A stretch of DNA of 64,000 nucleotides from Phalacrocorax aristotelis (GCF_949628215.1 NC_134279.1:10646041-10710040); one strand, 5' to 3'; positions 49,444-62,280 are shown, counted from the stretch's first letter. Notes: a model not told the origin generated them from the sequence alone. Numbers and translations are program-made.

Positions 49444-50385
49444 AATGAATATGCTTCAAAAATAGTAAAGTAAATTAAAACGTGGGATAATATTTTTGCA
49501 TGCAAAATTAAGATAAGCTTATGTAAACTTAGTGATTTTTTTTTTCCTAAAAACACTTTTCACAATGGCAAGAACAGCAGCAGTTTTTTAAGCCTTCCAG
49601 AATGATTCTGATTGTTTAGCATAATGGTTGCAACCAGACACAAGTAATATTTCAAGCTGAGCAGTGAGGCAAATAAAGATCAGTCATGGCTGAGTTTGAG
49701 GTTTATTCTAAAATTATTTTAAAATTATTAAATAGTTAAAGAAATCATTAAAATATATTAAAACCTGGGATTTTATCATTGATGACTAAATTATGTCAAT
49801 GCTGCTCCTCAGGCTTACTCAGAGTTCCTAGGTATTGAGGAAAAAAAGTCAGCTAGGGAATTACCGTTGGTATAAGACCTTTCTGCTACTTTTAGCAAAT
49901 GACTAAGAAAGTAATTTCAGTCAAGCAGGACTGAAGGATTTAGTATAGATATTAATCAATGATAACATCCTAAATTCAGATTTCTTGATACAAATTTAAA
50001 TTCACTGGAGAGGTTTAATTTCTCTTTGAAGCTTTACTCCCCCTACTGCTTTGCTTTCAGTAAACTACGTACAGTTAACAGAGGCAGATAGCTCAGTTTG
50101 GAAAGATTGTATTCACTGATCAGGCAAGGCGTGAGTATTTTAGAAACTGTTTCTTTTAGGCAATTTTAAGATTTGATGTGATCTTTTGTTCACCCTCCTA
50201 GTTTCTGTCCTCCTTTCACCCTCGCAGGGCAAAAAAAATAGGAGTCTCTGACTATCTGTGCTGGGAGTGCAAGGGGGCTGTTTGGTTTCCTTAGATCTAT
50301 ACGTGAGTCCAGGAGTAGGGAATGTGAGGGGTTTTGTATCGTAAGGGCTTTTTTAGCTGCTCAGTTCTTTTTGAACATAGCATAA

Positions 50386-50509
50386 TGTCATGGTTTAACC
50401 CCAGCCAGCAACTAAGCCCCACACAGCCGCTCGCTCACTCCCATCACAGTGGGGTACGGGAGAGAATCACAAGGGTAAAAGTGAGAAAAAGTCGTGGGTT
50501 GAGATAAAA
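50386..50509 (-). mobile_element. truncated LTR, same family as 40303-40894, opposite orientation
   Basis: The stretch starts TGTCATGGTTTAACCCCAGC and runs through AACTAAGCCCCACACAGCCG, AGAGAATCACAAGGGTAAAA and GTGGGTTGAGATAAA. It is the reverse complement of the last 125 or so bases of the solo LTR at 40303-40894 (compare its GGGTTAAACTTCAACA end). The remainder of the LTR is missing. A weak match may continue to about 50570. It carries no TATA box or open frame. Confidence 0.9.
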
Positions 50510-51492
50510 TGAAATCCCATAAACGAACGACAGAAATTCATTCTTTAGTGTTGCTTTCGCATTATATACTGTCGTTATCAAATGTCAGTATGTTTCATTT
50601 TGTGTTATAATTACATCTGAATAAAGAGTCTGACCGTGGCCAGAACTCACCCTCTGACGCCTTTGGAGGACTTGTTCATAATTTGTGTTTCTAGATTAAA
50701 GAGCTTTCAGGCTACCACCCGATGGGGTCAGTGGGGAGAAGTGGTCACAGAACCAAAGTTGGATGCATATATTAGACAGTCGTGATTGCTTATTCTATCT
50801 TCTATAAAGTACAGTTCAAAGATAAGCATTTTATTCCCTGTAGAGTTAATGTTATTTCTAGTGAATAATGTCATTGCTGAAAGTTTTGAGATATTTCTTA
50901 CAGAAAGTTTCCAGCTCTATAAATATCCAAAGCAGGATAAGGCAGGACACAGATGCATATGAACAGACTTGATAACAGGCATTTGCACATTGAACTCGAG
51001 TACCTCCTTGCTAGACTATTGACTGCAAATGAATACACAGATGTGTGATATTATACTAAATGTATAGCATTACTTTATAAATCAAAAAAGGTATTCTGAA
51101 AACTATTTGCTGGTTAAATACAGACACAGATCTGACCCTGACCACATATAAACTTTACCCCAACTTTCATAATATATTTAACTTTAAAACCCTCAGGTTT
51201 TGAAGTAATTAATGCAAATACTGTAGCTGGAGCTACACTTCTTTCTGGAAGTGTGAAAAGGCTTACACCTATCTGTGTTATTGCATCCCTGTCACACATG
51301 ATCAGATAAAATTTATTAAAATGACTCTTTAAAATGACATACAAAAGCGGAATCTCAGACAACCTGGAAGGCCATATGTAAGTAGTTCTTATTCCTTTGT
51401 TGTGCAGTTCTTAATCACCTGAGGAAGTTCTAAAGACATGGGAGGAAAGAATTTAAGAAGTAAAGTGAGGGGTTTTTTAGATCTTTGCAGAG

Positions 51493-51540
51493 AAATTCAG
51501 ACCTAGAGGAGATCTGCTCCTCTGGAGCAGACTGAAATTT
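51493..51540. repeat. two-part hairpin
   Basis: CTGCTCC (51514-51520) and GGAGCAG (51524-51530) pair exactly around TCT. Outside them AAATTCAG (51493-51500) can pair with CTGAAATTT (51532-51540) with one bulge. An alternative GAGGAG/CTCCTC pairing overlaps. The fold is stable for its size, but it is much shorter than a typical microRNA precursor and has no recognisable relative. Confidence 0.6.
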
Positions 51541-54369
51541 CCATGCCGCCAAAACAGAGTGAAGGACAACTTCTTTCTACGTCTTTTTCCTTCTTGAAGA
51601 CGTTACCTGAAGAAGGCCCATTGACATTGTTTCAATTTATCTGTAGGGATAGTTCCTGGCAGGGATGGTTTCTCAGCAGAATTCCTTATTAACTTTCAGA
51701 GCTAATCTTTCTTCTTCACTGAGCTGGGTGTTTAGAGATCACAGCCAACTACAGGAGGAAGGAAAGTTCTGTTAAACACCTTACTGGATTCCCTGGCTTG
51801 GAAGAACGCCAGTAGATAAATTGGGGAAAATGCAATATCAATTTGCAGAGAGCAGAGGATGAGGAAGCACGGTACTGCAGGGCAAAACATATTATCAGTT
51901 GTTTGGAGCTCAGAAGCAGCACGAGACCAATTGATTGAGAAAAGCTAGATGGGTGCCAGATGATCAATAGAAGTGGGGATGATCATTTGGTAGTTGTTTC
52001 TGGCTAGGAAAGTGTCAAACAATGTGGTTGCCAAGAGGCATAGGCTGACTTGTACAGAAGCATGAGAGAAATGAGAACTACAGGGAGGAGAGCAGAGGGG
52101 AAAAAAGACTCTAAAGGCACTGGGAAGATAAGATGGTAATTTTTGCATCTAGACAAAAATATTTGTATGTGCATATAACATTAAGAAAGAATGAAAGACA
52201 CATGAGAAATATATCTTTTCTTGTGTTTTGATATCAGCAAATGACCATACTAGAAGAACTCTGTAAGATATGTAATGTTCCCAAACAAGAACATGGAGCC
52301 TTTATCCTGTGACATCAAGAAAGTGAAGCAGCATGCTGTCAGATTTGAAAAGTGCAGCAACAATGAAGATAGGCTGACATCACAAGAAGCCAATGTAATT
52401 TGGTATTTGGCTCAGGAAAAAAAGGTACATGTTTTTTATTGTCTGGGTAAAGAGCAGTAAAACTTACCAAGGTGGTGATAATGTATTGGAATGATTGATA
52501 TTAGATGAATGGGAAGTTTTGGTAAGATGTTTTTAAGTTTGCACTATTTTGACGTGAATAATTTAGTGAAGATACTTGTAAAATCACTGTTCAACTGATG
52601 ATGCTGTGAACGTGGAAGTGATGTAATTAATTATTTCATCATTGGGATAAGTCATCTCAAGTAATTTGTAGGGTGTAGGTAGGAGGCGATGTACCTTAGG
52701 TTTCTGAGGTTTTCAAGGGGTTTTTTTTGAGAAAGGCTTTTCAGACGTGATACTTCTAACAGCTGTTGGCCACCTTGTTCTGCCAGGCTAGGAGTGTTTT
52801 GACCATGAAATGAATGATAAATTGCTAGGAATATTTTACTCAGTAAAAATGTTTCTTTGCTTTAGAAATAATTATTCTTAAAATTTTCAGATGGTGCATA
52901 AATGAGTCTAGAAGTTTCTATCCTTAAATTTTCTAAAAATGTTGATGCAATTGGTCAATCAAAAGTTACCATTGTCAAATGCACTAGTTCTGATAAGTAG
53001 CTAACCTAATGTGGAAAGACTTGCAAACACATGAGTATACAAATATGTATAAGATAGGTACCAGTACTGACAAATATGCTTTACAGGAAGTGTATAGGAA
53101 AAGATACCAGCTATCTACAAAACACAAATGCTATACCCAGTAGAATGAGCAAATTTAATGCTAAGCCTGAGTAATCTGAAATATTCGTATCTCTCCCGAT
53201 TAGACACTTATGTACACTTGATGATGATAGCCTCCATTTTGGTTTTTTTTGTGGTTTTTGTGTGTCTTTTTTAATATATTGATTCCTTATTTAATTTTAA
53301 AACATCTATTGTATTTACTAGGAAACTAATCAGATTTTTACTTTAGACGTTATAAGAAAAGAATCATGAGTTGCAGAAGACAGAAAAATAATTAGTGAAG
53401 AAGCTACTAGGCTGTGACAGGAAATACATAATACATAAGCACAATATATAAGCTGCTGCATAAATATGAAATTATATATTGGCATCTGACCAACCTTCTA
53501 AATTCAGCTAAACTTGTCATGCTATGCAATCTCACGTCAACGTAATATAAAAACAAACTTGCAGCTTCCTTGATCCAAAAAGCAGAAATGAGACAAAAGA
53601 GACAGTATGTCCTTCAGCTCTGGTAAGTGATAATTGGATAAACAGAAGAAAAATGGAGGTAGCTCTTTCTTGACTTTCTGCCTACTCTGAAGCATCGTCA
53701 TACAGTGTTGAGACCACTACATTAAAGCAACCGGGATGATATATGATTGCTGTTCTTTTTGAAGCGCTAGTTGAAGAACAAATATTTCAAATGCTAATAA
53801 CTTTATGTAAATGTAGACTTGTGTATTACAAGAGCTGCTGACATTGTGTGCCATGTTCCAGAAGACCTTGTGCCCCTGGTGTGGTGTGTGTACATTCTGC
53901 TTTGTACCCAGAGACCAGCGTTAGGTGCAGTATGCATGAAACCATCCCCTGGTTTAGGTGGCTTAAGAATTGCTCTTACTGTTGTGGTGTTACTTGTTCT
54001 AGCACAGTATTCCCTGATAGACAAAAATCACACAAAGGTGGGTGCTTGGCGTAAGGGAATCGTTACTGTGGTAGTATGTCCATAAGCATGTGTGAATAAC
54101 TTTGTTGATCTTAAACGGGAGGGAGATGGGCTGAGGGAAGTCACAATTTACACTGTTGTGTTGTGATGGGATTGCACTAAAGTAATACTACTAATGGATG
54201 ACAGTGCACTCTTTGTGAAGCCTGAGGAAGTACCTGATCCAGGAAATTTGTTTTGAAATTTGCGCAGCTTCAGTGATCCACTTAATGATCTCTATGGGAG
54301 ATCCTCCTCCTCTGCATATCTTTTTTTATTAAGCTTCTCTTCACTTAAAAACTGAGAATACTATTAACA

Positions 54370-54720
54370 AAATGCAAACACAGGTTATGCATATCCAATA
54401 TAGCATTTCCTATCAGCCGCTTCACAGAGGTGTTCAGAAGCTGATAGTACAAAATTTATGGCCTCCAGCTGTGTCAGAGCTAATTTGAGTGAAACACCTA
54501 ATTATCTATTAGCTGAGGTTATAAAATAAAATTAGTCACAGCCCTCTATGAAAAATGGCTAACAACTTTCTGCTCATTAAAAATCAAAGCATATACTTAG
54601 CCATTTTTGATACACAATGACCAGAGTAAAATCTGTTTGAATATATTAACATTATTCTGGGAAAAAATCACAATTAAAACAGAAACACCTGGAACGAAAA
54701 GGCCATTTACATTTTAAACT
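54370..54720. promoter_or_regulatory. candidate conserved non-coding element
   Basis: About 350 bases of unique AT-rich sequence contain AACACAGGTTATGCATATCC (an octamer-like TATGCATA), AGCTAATTTGAGTG, CACCTAATTATCTATTAGC, AAATTAGTCAC and GCTCATTAAAAATC. It has no repeat, microsatellite or open frame and resembles developmental-gene regulatory DNA. Together with 35920-36370 and 41815-42005 it is a first choice for a conservation check. Confidence 0.3.
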
Positions 54721-55161
54721 ACATATCCTAAAACATTGCAAGCCTATGAATGCTTAAGAAAGACCTCACACTCCATTTCTAGCTTTGACTTTCTGAAGAT
54801 GTGGGTGGAGCAATACTTCATTCCTCACTAGCCATCAAGGAGTTCATTAAAACACATCTTGATCTTCAACTGTAGAATACAATACCATTTTGAAAAGCAG
54901 TACGGTTCAGATTACTATGAGATACACATATATAGCTTTAATGTCAGTAAACTTGAAAACAGAAGAGGAATCACCAAGTTAAAAAAGGGATTTTACAATT
55001 TCATGGGCAGCAGCTACTAAGGAGAATAGGTGTATACAAACCCTCTAACGTCCCAAATCTAAGTGTGGACACCGGGGAAGTACAAGGGAAACGTACCACA
55101 GAAAGTGGCTGAGGTCGTAAAGAATTCCTAAACAGACTCTTCTATTGCTTCCATCAGACCT

Positions 55162-55179
55162 GTGGTCTTGACAGACCAC
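55162..55179. repeat. 7-bp hairpin, 4-base loop
   Basis: GTGGTCT and AGACCAC are exact reverse complements around TGAC. It is short and may be chance. Confidence 0.7.
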
Positions 55180-57463
55180 TGGTCTTAGTGGCACATTTCT
55201 TATGTTGGTTTCTTGCTTTTGTTTTTAAAATTCTTTGCTCTTCATATATTATAAAATACGTGTTTCTGTTTTCTGCAGTTACTCTTTGGTTAGTGTAATT
55301 AATCCTTCAGAACTAACGGGTCGCAGTAAGAAGAAGGGGTGGGAGGAAACAAAGACGTATAAAGGCATATAATGGTCATGCATATATATTCCTCGTATAT
55401 ATATATCAGTATTTGTGTGTTTCTTGTGTTGCGAAATCTCTATTATTCTCTAAGATGCAGGGCATCACACTGACAGGAAGTCTTGAAATCCCAAATATGT
55501 TGCTTAATTCAGTGCCCCAGGGATTCTTGAAATGCTTTAGCTTCAGTTGATACTTGGTAACATCATTTAGTGAGAGCTTTTTTCTGGGTCAGTTGCCACC
55601 GTGGACATAGGAGACAGTTTCACTCAAGCAGAGAAGGAATCCATTGAGTGAGTGACAGGAGCATTACCTTGCAAACCAAGAAGGATTTGTTTGGTGTAAC
55701 TTGACTGTCTGACCAACAGCTGACAAACTCTGATGTCTACAACCTGTTCACTGAACCCCAATTATGTATGGTTTGTTTAACATACTTCCACTTCATGCTT
55801 TCAAGTAACAATAACCTGTTTTGTAGTATAGTCCAAAATTGTGTAATATGCTTGACCAAAAAGCCATAGTTGCAGTGCTCCTATTTCTTTCTCCAAATAA
55901 TGTTTTTGGGTTTGAATTATTCTGAAAATCTGCCAAGATTCCCATACCGGCAGGACAACACAGATGTCTGCATGCCACTTAGTAGCTTCTGTGAGATAAT
56001 GCAGCAGGTAAATACTGGCATTGACATCCAGTGCATGAGTGAAAAGGCTTGGATCATTGGATATAATTGGATAAATCAAATAGAAGATGTACTGTGTGAT
56101 TTACAGCAGCTGAGCTTGTGTGCTGTTGGGTCAGGAAAATTTTCTTCTTTCATGCAGATAGTTTGCATTCTTTCCCTTTTCCTTTTTATTTTCTTATTTT
56201 CCTTTTCTGATACAAAATCACTGCTTTTTTGACATTAATTTAATTTATTGCATTGACTTTCTTAAGGATTTTTCCTCTCTTATGTAAGTAGTATGTTTTC
56301 CTCTTCTATCAAAAAAAAAAAAATCTTGCTTTTGCCAATGTATTAATACAACCAAGCAGCAAGTAAAATCACATTATTGCTGACTGCATTCAAAAAGACA
56401 GCACATTCGTTTCACCTCTCTTAGCACATGTGCGAAGTTCCCATGTACCAGGTGGTTGTAATTAGTCTGGACTGTGGTTTGGCTGGCAAATTCCTTCCTA
56501 TTCATGGGATAATTTCACTGCTCCAGTCCCAAACAGAGGTGGGTAATGGAGAGAGGCGTCTTATAACTGTAGGTGCTCTGGTATAAATCTTAGAGAATTT
56601 CCCATGAGTACTGCTAATGCGAGCTGATACTCTGAAAATTAAAATTGTCCAGTTTTGGGATCCCTGGCACTCAGTTCATGTGCCTTAACTTAATGTTAAA
56701 AAGGAAAATTTCAGTAAACACAATGCACAAAATGCAAAGTACCTTGTTAGTTTTTAGCTGACCTGTATGATGAAAAGGAACATGTGAAGAAGTCTGGCAT
56801 CTCTAGCTGTTAAGTGGGATTTACATAAGCCAAACTTTCTGTTGATCTTATTTTTGAGCCATGTTCCATGATGGTCCACATAAATGGATGACATAGAAAA
56901 CAGAGATACATGGTGTCAGCTGAAATAGTAACAGACGTAATTTTGAAAACCCTTGTGGACACTGCTGCCCATGTGCTACTGTGTAGAATAGATGTGATAC
57001 ACTCATGCCCAGGGAGGTGTACGTGCTCATGTTGCATTAATGCTTAACTCCTGCAAAATGATTAAAGGTGGACTTTCCTCAGGTACTAATACTTTGGGGA
57101 ATTCCCTGGTTCTTTGACCTTGCCGAATAAATGGTCATAAAATCATAGAAATGCTAATATGTTGAAATAAAATATGGAATTTCTGAAAATTGAAATATTG
57201 GGAGTGACACAAAACTCGTATTCTACTTAAAACAATGTTTGTTTTATTATTAAAACAGCTAAATGTTGATAAACTGTACAATTATAGCGTGCATTCAAAG
57301 CCTGTATTTTCAAGTGAAAATTAAATGGCTTTTTTAAACCATTCAGTAACATGACTGAGAAGTTCAGGCTTAGTTATGCATTCATTAGGTGGCTACATAT
57401 CTGCTGTGAAAAACATGTCAAAATGCAACATTAATTGAATCAGATAAGCACAGAAATGCAGTA

Positions 57464-57510
57464 CTTTTTCTCTCCCCCCCCCTTTCTTTTTTTCTTTATT
57501 TCTTCATTCC
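57464..57510. repeat. pyrimidine tract with C9
   Basis: A CT-only strand of over 40 bases including nine C at 57474-57482 and several T runs, interrupted by single A toward the right end. Confidence 0.85.
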
Positions 57511-58319
57511 TAACCTATGTACATAGGATATTTAAACACACATCAGCATAACAGCCATTCTAAAAGTTTTCTATCAGGTGTCAGTAGAGTTCAGTAAAAA
57601 TCCTCAAATTTCTCATTACAAAGTGCTGCTTCATCACAGCTTTAAAACTTTTCGTAGGGAATGCCCTACTTTTGCTAAAGCTGGCCCTGCAAGTCCCTCA
57701 AAACCTGGTGTTTCGACTGTGCGCCAACTTCAAGACATGTTGTTTATCCTGACAGTTGTATAAATGACTACTTAAGTGCAGGGGAAGGGAAAACTGGGTC
57801 TATGTACTTCACGTTCACCTTATTGCAGACCAGTTTCAGTGGCTGTAAATGACTAACTTGGATGACTGATTCAAATACCATGACTATCAAAAAAACTCCA
57901 CATCTGAAACTATAGCTTTATTCACACGCACACAGAAGTTCTCCTGTAGCTCCAAATGTGTACGTGGATTGAAATTCTTCTGTGTTGTGCCATGCGAAAT
58001 ATTTTGTTCTTCCTTCTTCTGCACTTTGCGTAGTCATGCATGTAAGTTATTTTTATTGTAGTGCTATCCAATAATTTCACCTCATTGGTAGAAGAAATGG
58101 AAAATCCAAGGAAAAAAAGATATTTAGCAATCCTGAAAACTTGTTTTGTAAGCTGAGATGCAATTTCAAAAATGAGATCATGAGTTGCCTCAATAATAAT
58201 TGCCAATGATATTTGTATTGGTGATCTTTAAGTGGAGAAAAGTCTTAGCCAAAAACCTTAGGGAAAATTATTCTTGTCCTTACTTTCATCCTAATTGGAC
58301 AATTCTATGTGAACTAATA

Positions 58320-58560
58320 TTTGTCGTCTGATAAGGCTTTCAGGGGAGCCAATTACATATCTTCCCCCATCAATATTACAGCATTATAGGCTTTTTCTGA
58401 GACCTTTTGTAGCTTACTTGTAAATATTGATTGAGAGGTTGCTCTTTGGGAGATAGCATTTATAGTCTAGCTATGGTTACGACAGTTACTTCTGCTGATA
58501 AGAGTCTGTCAGAAGAAACGCTTTCAATAAAGCTTCATGTAAATGTACTCCAAGTAAGAT
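58320..58560. promoter_or_regulatory. candidate conserved non-coding element
   Basis: Unique sequence has GAGCCAATTACATATC, CATCAATATTACAGC, GTAAATATTGATTGAG (forkhead-like TAAATATTGATT) and GTCTGATAAGGC/CTGATAAGAG (two GATA cores). The spacing and variety of motifs suggest regulatory DNA. The inference is from sequence texture only. Confidence 0.25.
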
Positions 58561-59446
58561 TAGTGTCTGAGAAATTCATCTGACAGAGTAACCATGATGT
58601 AAGACACATCTCTAATTATTAGCTCTCTGACAAATTAACTGTAGGACACTGTTTCTGTAAGAGATCAAATATGTTAAACATGAAATTTACTAAATCTATC
58701 TGTTGGTGACTTAGAGCACTTGAAAGGTCAAGTCGCACACAAGTCTGGTGACATCCCCAGGTCGGTGTGTTTACACGTGCGTCTTGGGGGTTACTAAAAG
58801 AAATCATCTGCTGTTTTGTGCAGGATTTTTAGTCGGTAGCCTTCATCTTGACATCTGAGCACCTTGACTCAAAACAGTGAATGACAACATGATAAATATG
58901 TTTTGTGTGCAGGTTTCTGTCCATCCATCCTTCCGTCCTCTCTCACCCCCTCTCTCTCTGCTGGGAATAGAATTGCATGCTGATTTGGTTCTGTTTCAGT
59001 TCTGTACAGTGTGCTGTGTGGCTCTGAGAAAGAAAGATCGAAAAGTGTTTCTTGATCTTGGAACAGAAAGTGGTGACGCTTGTGGTAGTTCTTAGGTCTT
59101 CTACGAGTTTTTTAGACCAGCCCCAGGGTCACTTTGCCTCTTGCCCACTGAGCTTTACTCTTGTGATGGACAGTTGCATATTTCTGATATGTAGAATTCT
59201 TGATTCTATTCCTCAGCTTAGTGCTTCACCTTTTTAAATTATTCTCAGTCTAAATCCTGAAGTCCTTTGAAGATTCAGGCAGAAATGTTACTAAAGAATG
59301 TGGGGTTCTTTTTCCTGTCTCCATCGCAAATGGAAAATAGGACTTTTCTCCACTCCTAAACAGAGAAAAGAAAAAGGTATGTGAATAAATAATGTTAGCT
59401 TCACCAAAATATTTATTCCTAAACTAATAAAGTATTCTAGGACAGC

Positions 59447-59487
59447 TTCTCTTTTTTTTTTTTCCTTTCTTTTTTTTCATTTTCCTT
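59447..59487. repeat. poly-T / pyrimidine tract
   Basis: T runs of twelve and eight are separated by CC and CTTTC units. It is simple sequence with no element attached. Confidence 0.85.
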
Positions 59488-60945
59488 TAAGAGATTGTAC
59501 AAATTCAAGTTGCAAAAAGAACATCTGTAACCGTTCCAAAAAGCAAAAAAAGATAATTGTTATCTTAAGCTTTTTAAAAAAGAGTTAAAATAGATGCAGA
59601 GAAGGATAATAGTTATTTCTGTAAAATAACTTCACTCATAAGCACCTGGATTATTTCTGTTGGTTGACTTCAAACGTAGCTGTCTATATAAACAAAAAAA
59701 ACTCAGTAACTAATATTATTTTTTTCCACCAGCTCTTTCCCAGCTAATTTTGCTAATGAGATCTGAGGTAATCACTTTCTTCATAATTTTAATCTTTAAG
59801 CTCTTTTTCGGTATTTTTTCTATTTATTTGGTGTATTATTTTTCAATACTATTTGGTTTTGTTAAGTTCTGGATCGTACAGAATTTCAGCTAAAGGTGGA
59901 ACTCTATAAAGCATGGATCTAGGGTAGCAGAGAACTTTGCCAGTCGCCTTTCAATTGCAAATGAAATTTATCAGATGTAAAGTGAATAACTGAAGGAATG
60001 AAAGAATGTGCTACCGCGTTCAGTTAAGCTTATTTATTCACTGTTTTTCTATAAAATGAACAAATAACCAAACCAAAACAAACATTTCCACCCTTCCCCT
60101 GTATAGTATTATGCTGGCACAGAGTAGAGTAAACAATAGGATAACTTTTTGTTTGAAATGTGGTATGGTGAAAGGTGGGTGCTTTAGTTTGAGAGTAAGA
60201 AAGGGAAATTATTAACCATAAACCAAAAATATTCCCCTGGAATTTCTTCCTATTACTGACAAGGACAAATACTGTTGTTTCAGAGAGAGGGCAGCCTTGT
60301 AGGTAAGGAGTCAGTGCAATCTGTGAACTGTTGCCTTTTATGCCAGATTTGCATCTGCCCAGCACAGGGGAAATACAAAATGACCCAGCAATAACTAGAT
60401 ATTAGAGTATGCAATAACATACTCTAGCTGTGTTTTGTCACATGCAGACAGCAGTGTAAAAAAGTTTACGGTTTTGTTTTAAATTGTATTTCACTAGAAT
60501 GTATTTGCCATGAAGGACCCAACATCCTTTAGCTTGACTAGGTGTGGCTTTGCCAGCATAACCTGTTCTAATGACCCAGTCCAAATGGACTGTGAACAGC
60601 CAGAGAAAATATGAGAGGGTGAGAGGGAAAAAATCAGAGCACTACAAAGAATGACTTATGAACTCAAATCAAGCAGACAACTCTTTCTTTGCTGATACCA
60701 TTCAAACATGAAGGAAGGCAGAGTATATTTGCTATTCGAGTGGCAGAGCTCCTGCAGTACAAGGTATGACTAGTAAAGTTTAGCACATTCATCATGGAGT
60801 TAAGGTCAGTGAATTAGTTATCTCATGCTTTATCAATCAGGTTGAGAGCATATTCAAAGCATATAAATTTGGTGGACTGGTTATAAGATCATTTTTAAAT
60901 TTTGAATAATGCACATTTAACTAAAACTTGGGAAGGGAAAAAGGC

Positions 60946-61008
60946 TGGCTCTTTTTCTTTCCTTCTTTCCATTTGGGTTTTTGTTTTGGTTTGGTTTGGG
61001 TTTTTTAG
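60946..61008. repeat. pyrimidine then TTTGG-type tract
   Basis: A CT-rich part is followed by GGGTTTTTGTTTTGGTTTGG and TTTGGGTTTTTT units. It is the complement of the A/C-rich tracts at 713 and 24125, possibly a retroposon tail in minus orientation, but no body is recognisable. Confidence 0.75.
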
Positions 61009-61139
61009 AATGAGATTCTGTTAAGTATCATTTCCAAAAAGTCGGTGTCACATAGCATTCAGAGAACAGGGCAGAAAGGAAAATTGGTACTTACGTAGTT
61101 TTGCTGATAACTTGCCCTGTTAGCCAGGCTTTACACTTC

Positions 61140-61260
61140 TTATTTCTGTACTTAAATGTATCCATCTGTAAAACTGTCATAATCTCCTTTTCATAGGAAT
61201 GTTGTGAAAAGCAGATTCATAAAAGTGTTTTTACACTTTTTGACGAGCTCTATATTTGAG
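61140..61260 (+). repeat. MIR-like ancient SINE, 3' part
   Basis: TATCCATCTGTAAAACTGTC, then CTTTTCATAGGAATGTTGTG and AAAGCAGATTCATAAAAGTG, follow the order of the conserved 3' part of amniote MIR-type SINEs (CATCTGTAAAATGGGGATAA, GGGTTGTTGTGAGGATTAA). The 5' tRNA-related part with A and B boxes is absent or unrecognisable. The copy is highly diverged, so it is old. Confidence 0.6.
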
Positions 61261-61544
61261 CAAAAAATGCTGCTTTTTGCCCATTAGTGAAAACTACCAG
61301 TTAGTTGCTATTCTTTGATAAAACATATAAGTAAACAAATATTTTGGTGCAGGTCATTGCAGAAATTTCACTATCCATACTTTTTTCTTTAGTGGATGTG
61401 CAGGAATACTTTGTAGTTTCCCTGTTCAGATAATGCAGTTATGCTGTGGTGATTCTTTCTTACTTTCTACAGATGATCTACTGGTAAATCCTTGAGCAAT
61501 GTTAGCCTTTCTGGGTAAGAATTCATTTTAGTGAATATAGGTGT

Positions 61545-61770
61545 CAGTATAAACACCTACGCCAGGGATGATAATGCTCCGTTTTCCTCACAGTGAATGG
61601 AGAGATCAGGCACTTTTAGGGCACAGCTTATCTGAGACATCCTGCTAGAAAGAGATTAATTGTTCCCTGGAAGTGTCTGTTTCTATTGACTACTAAAGCT
61701 GAGGTTCAGATGTAGGCATCTGTACTGAGCATGCCTAAGCTTAGGTGAGACTAATCCCAACCTGAGCGTG
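61545..61770. repeat. possible ancient repeat, unassigned
   Basis: Phrases such as ATAAACACCTAC, GCATCTGTACTGAGCATGCC and CTAAGCTTAGGTGAG resemble old amniote interspersed repeats with CACCTA/TAGGTG-type motifs. The similarity is weak and could be chance. Confidence 0.25.
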
Positions 61771-61915
61771 CCATAAGCCAACGGAACAACAGTCATGAGA
61801 ACTTCTAATGTGATTTTTATTGCAAGCATTTATTTGCTCCAGTGTTCTTTGAAACCTGGGAGATACCTAGGAATACAAGTCCTTCTTGTATTTCTTAGCT
61901 CTTTGTAGCTAAGAC

Positions 61916-62003
61916 AATAGCTATTTCTATTTCTAAGCCTTATAAGAAGTAGTATATAAGAAATAATAGTTATTTTTATTTCTAAGGCTTACAAGAAGTA
62001 GTA
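61916..62003. repeat. tandem duplication with 49-bp period, two copies
   Basis: 61916-61954 and 61965-62003 match at 35 of 39 positions by my count, and share TATTTCTAAG and AAGAAGTAGTA blocks. The 10 bases between them, TATAAGAAAT, themselves resemble the start of the repeated unit. It is a local duplication with modest divergence. Confidence 0.88.
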
Positions 62004-62129
62004 CTGTGGATATTAGAGAACAAGCATATTTTAATGGCAAAGATATTCACACATTCAAACATACTTTTAAAATGTACGGTTTTGGTATTGTGCTACTTAT
62101 TTAATTTCTTATTCCTTAGCATGTTAGTA

Positions 62130-62280
62130 TACTTATTGCAATAGCACCTGACGGCCTGTCGTTGGGTGTTAGAAGCCTGCTGTGCCATAACTTTGGAAGT
62201 GATAAAATACAAAGAATCCCTGTCCCAGCAGTCACTGTCTCTTATTTATGGAGAAAAAGTTGCAGTAAGTGAAAGCAGTC
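62130..62280 (+). repeat. ancient amniote interspersed repeat, copy 2
   Basis: AATAGCACCTGACGGCCTGT, CTGTGCCATAAC and AGAATCCCTGTCCCAGCAGT follow the order of the same ancient repeat seen at 26740 (AGCACCTAGAGGCC, TTGTGCTAGGCGCTG, AGTCCCTGCCCCAA, recalled from memory). It is more diverged than copy 1. Confidence 0.4.
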
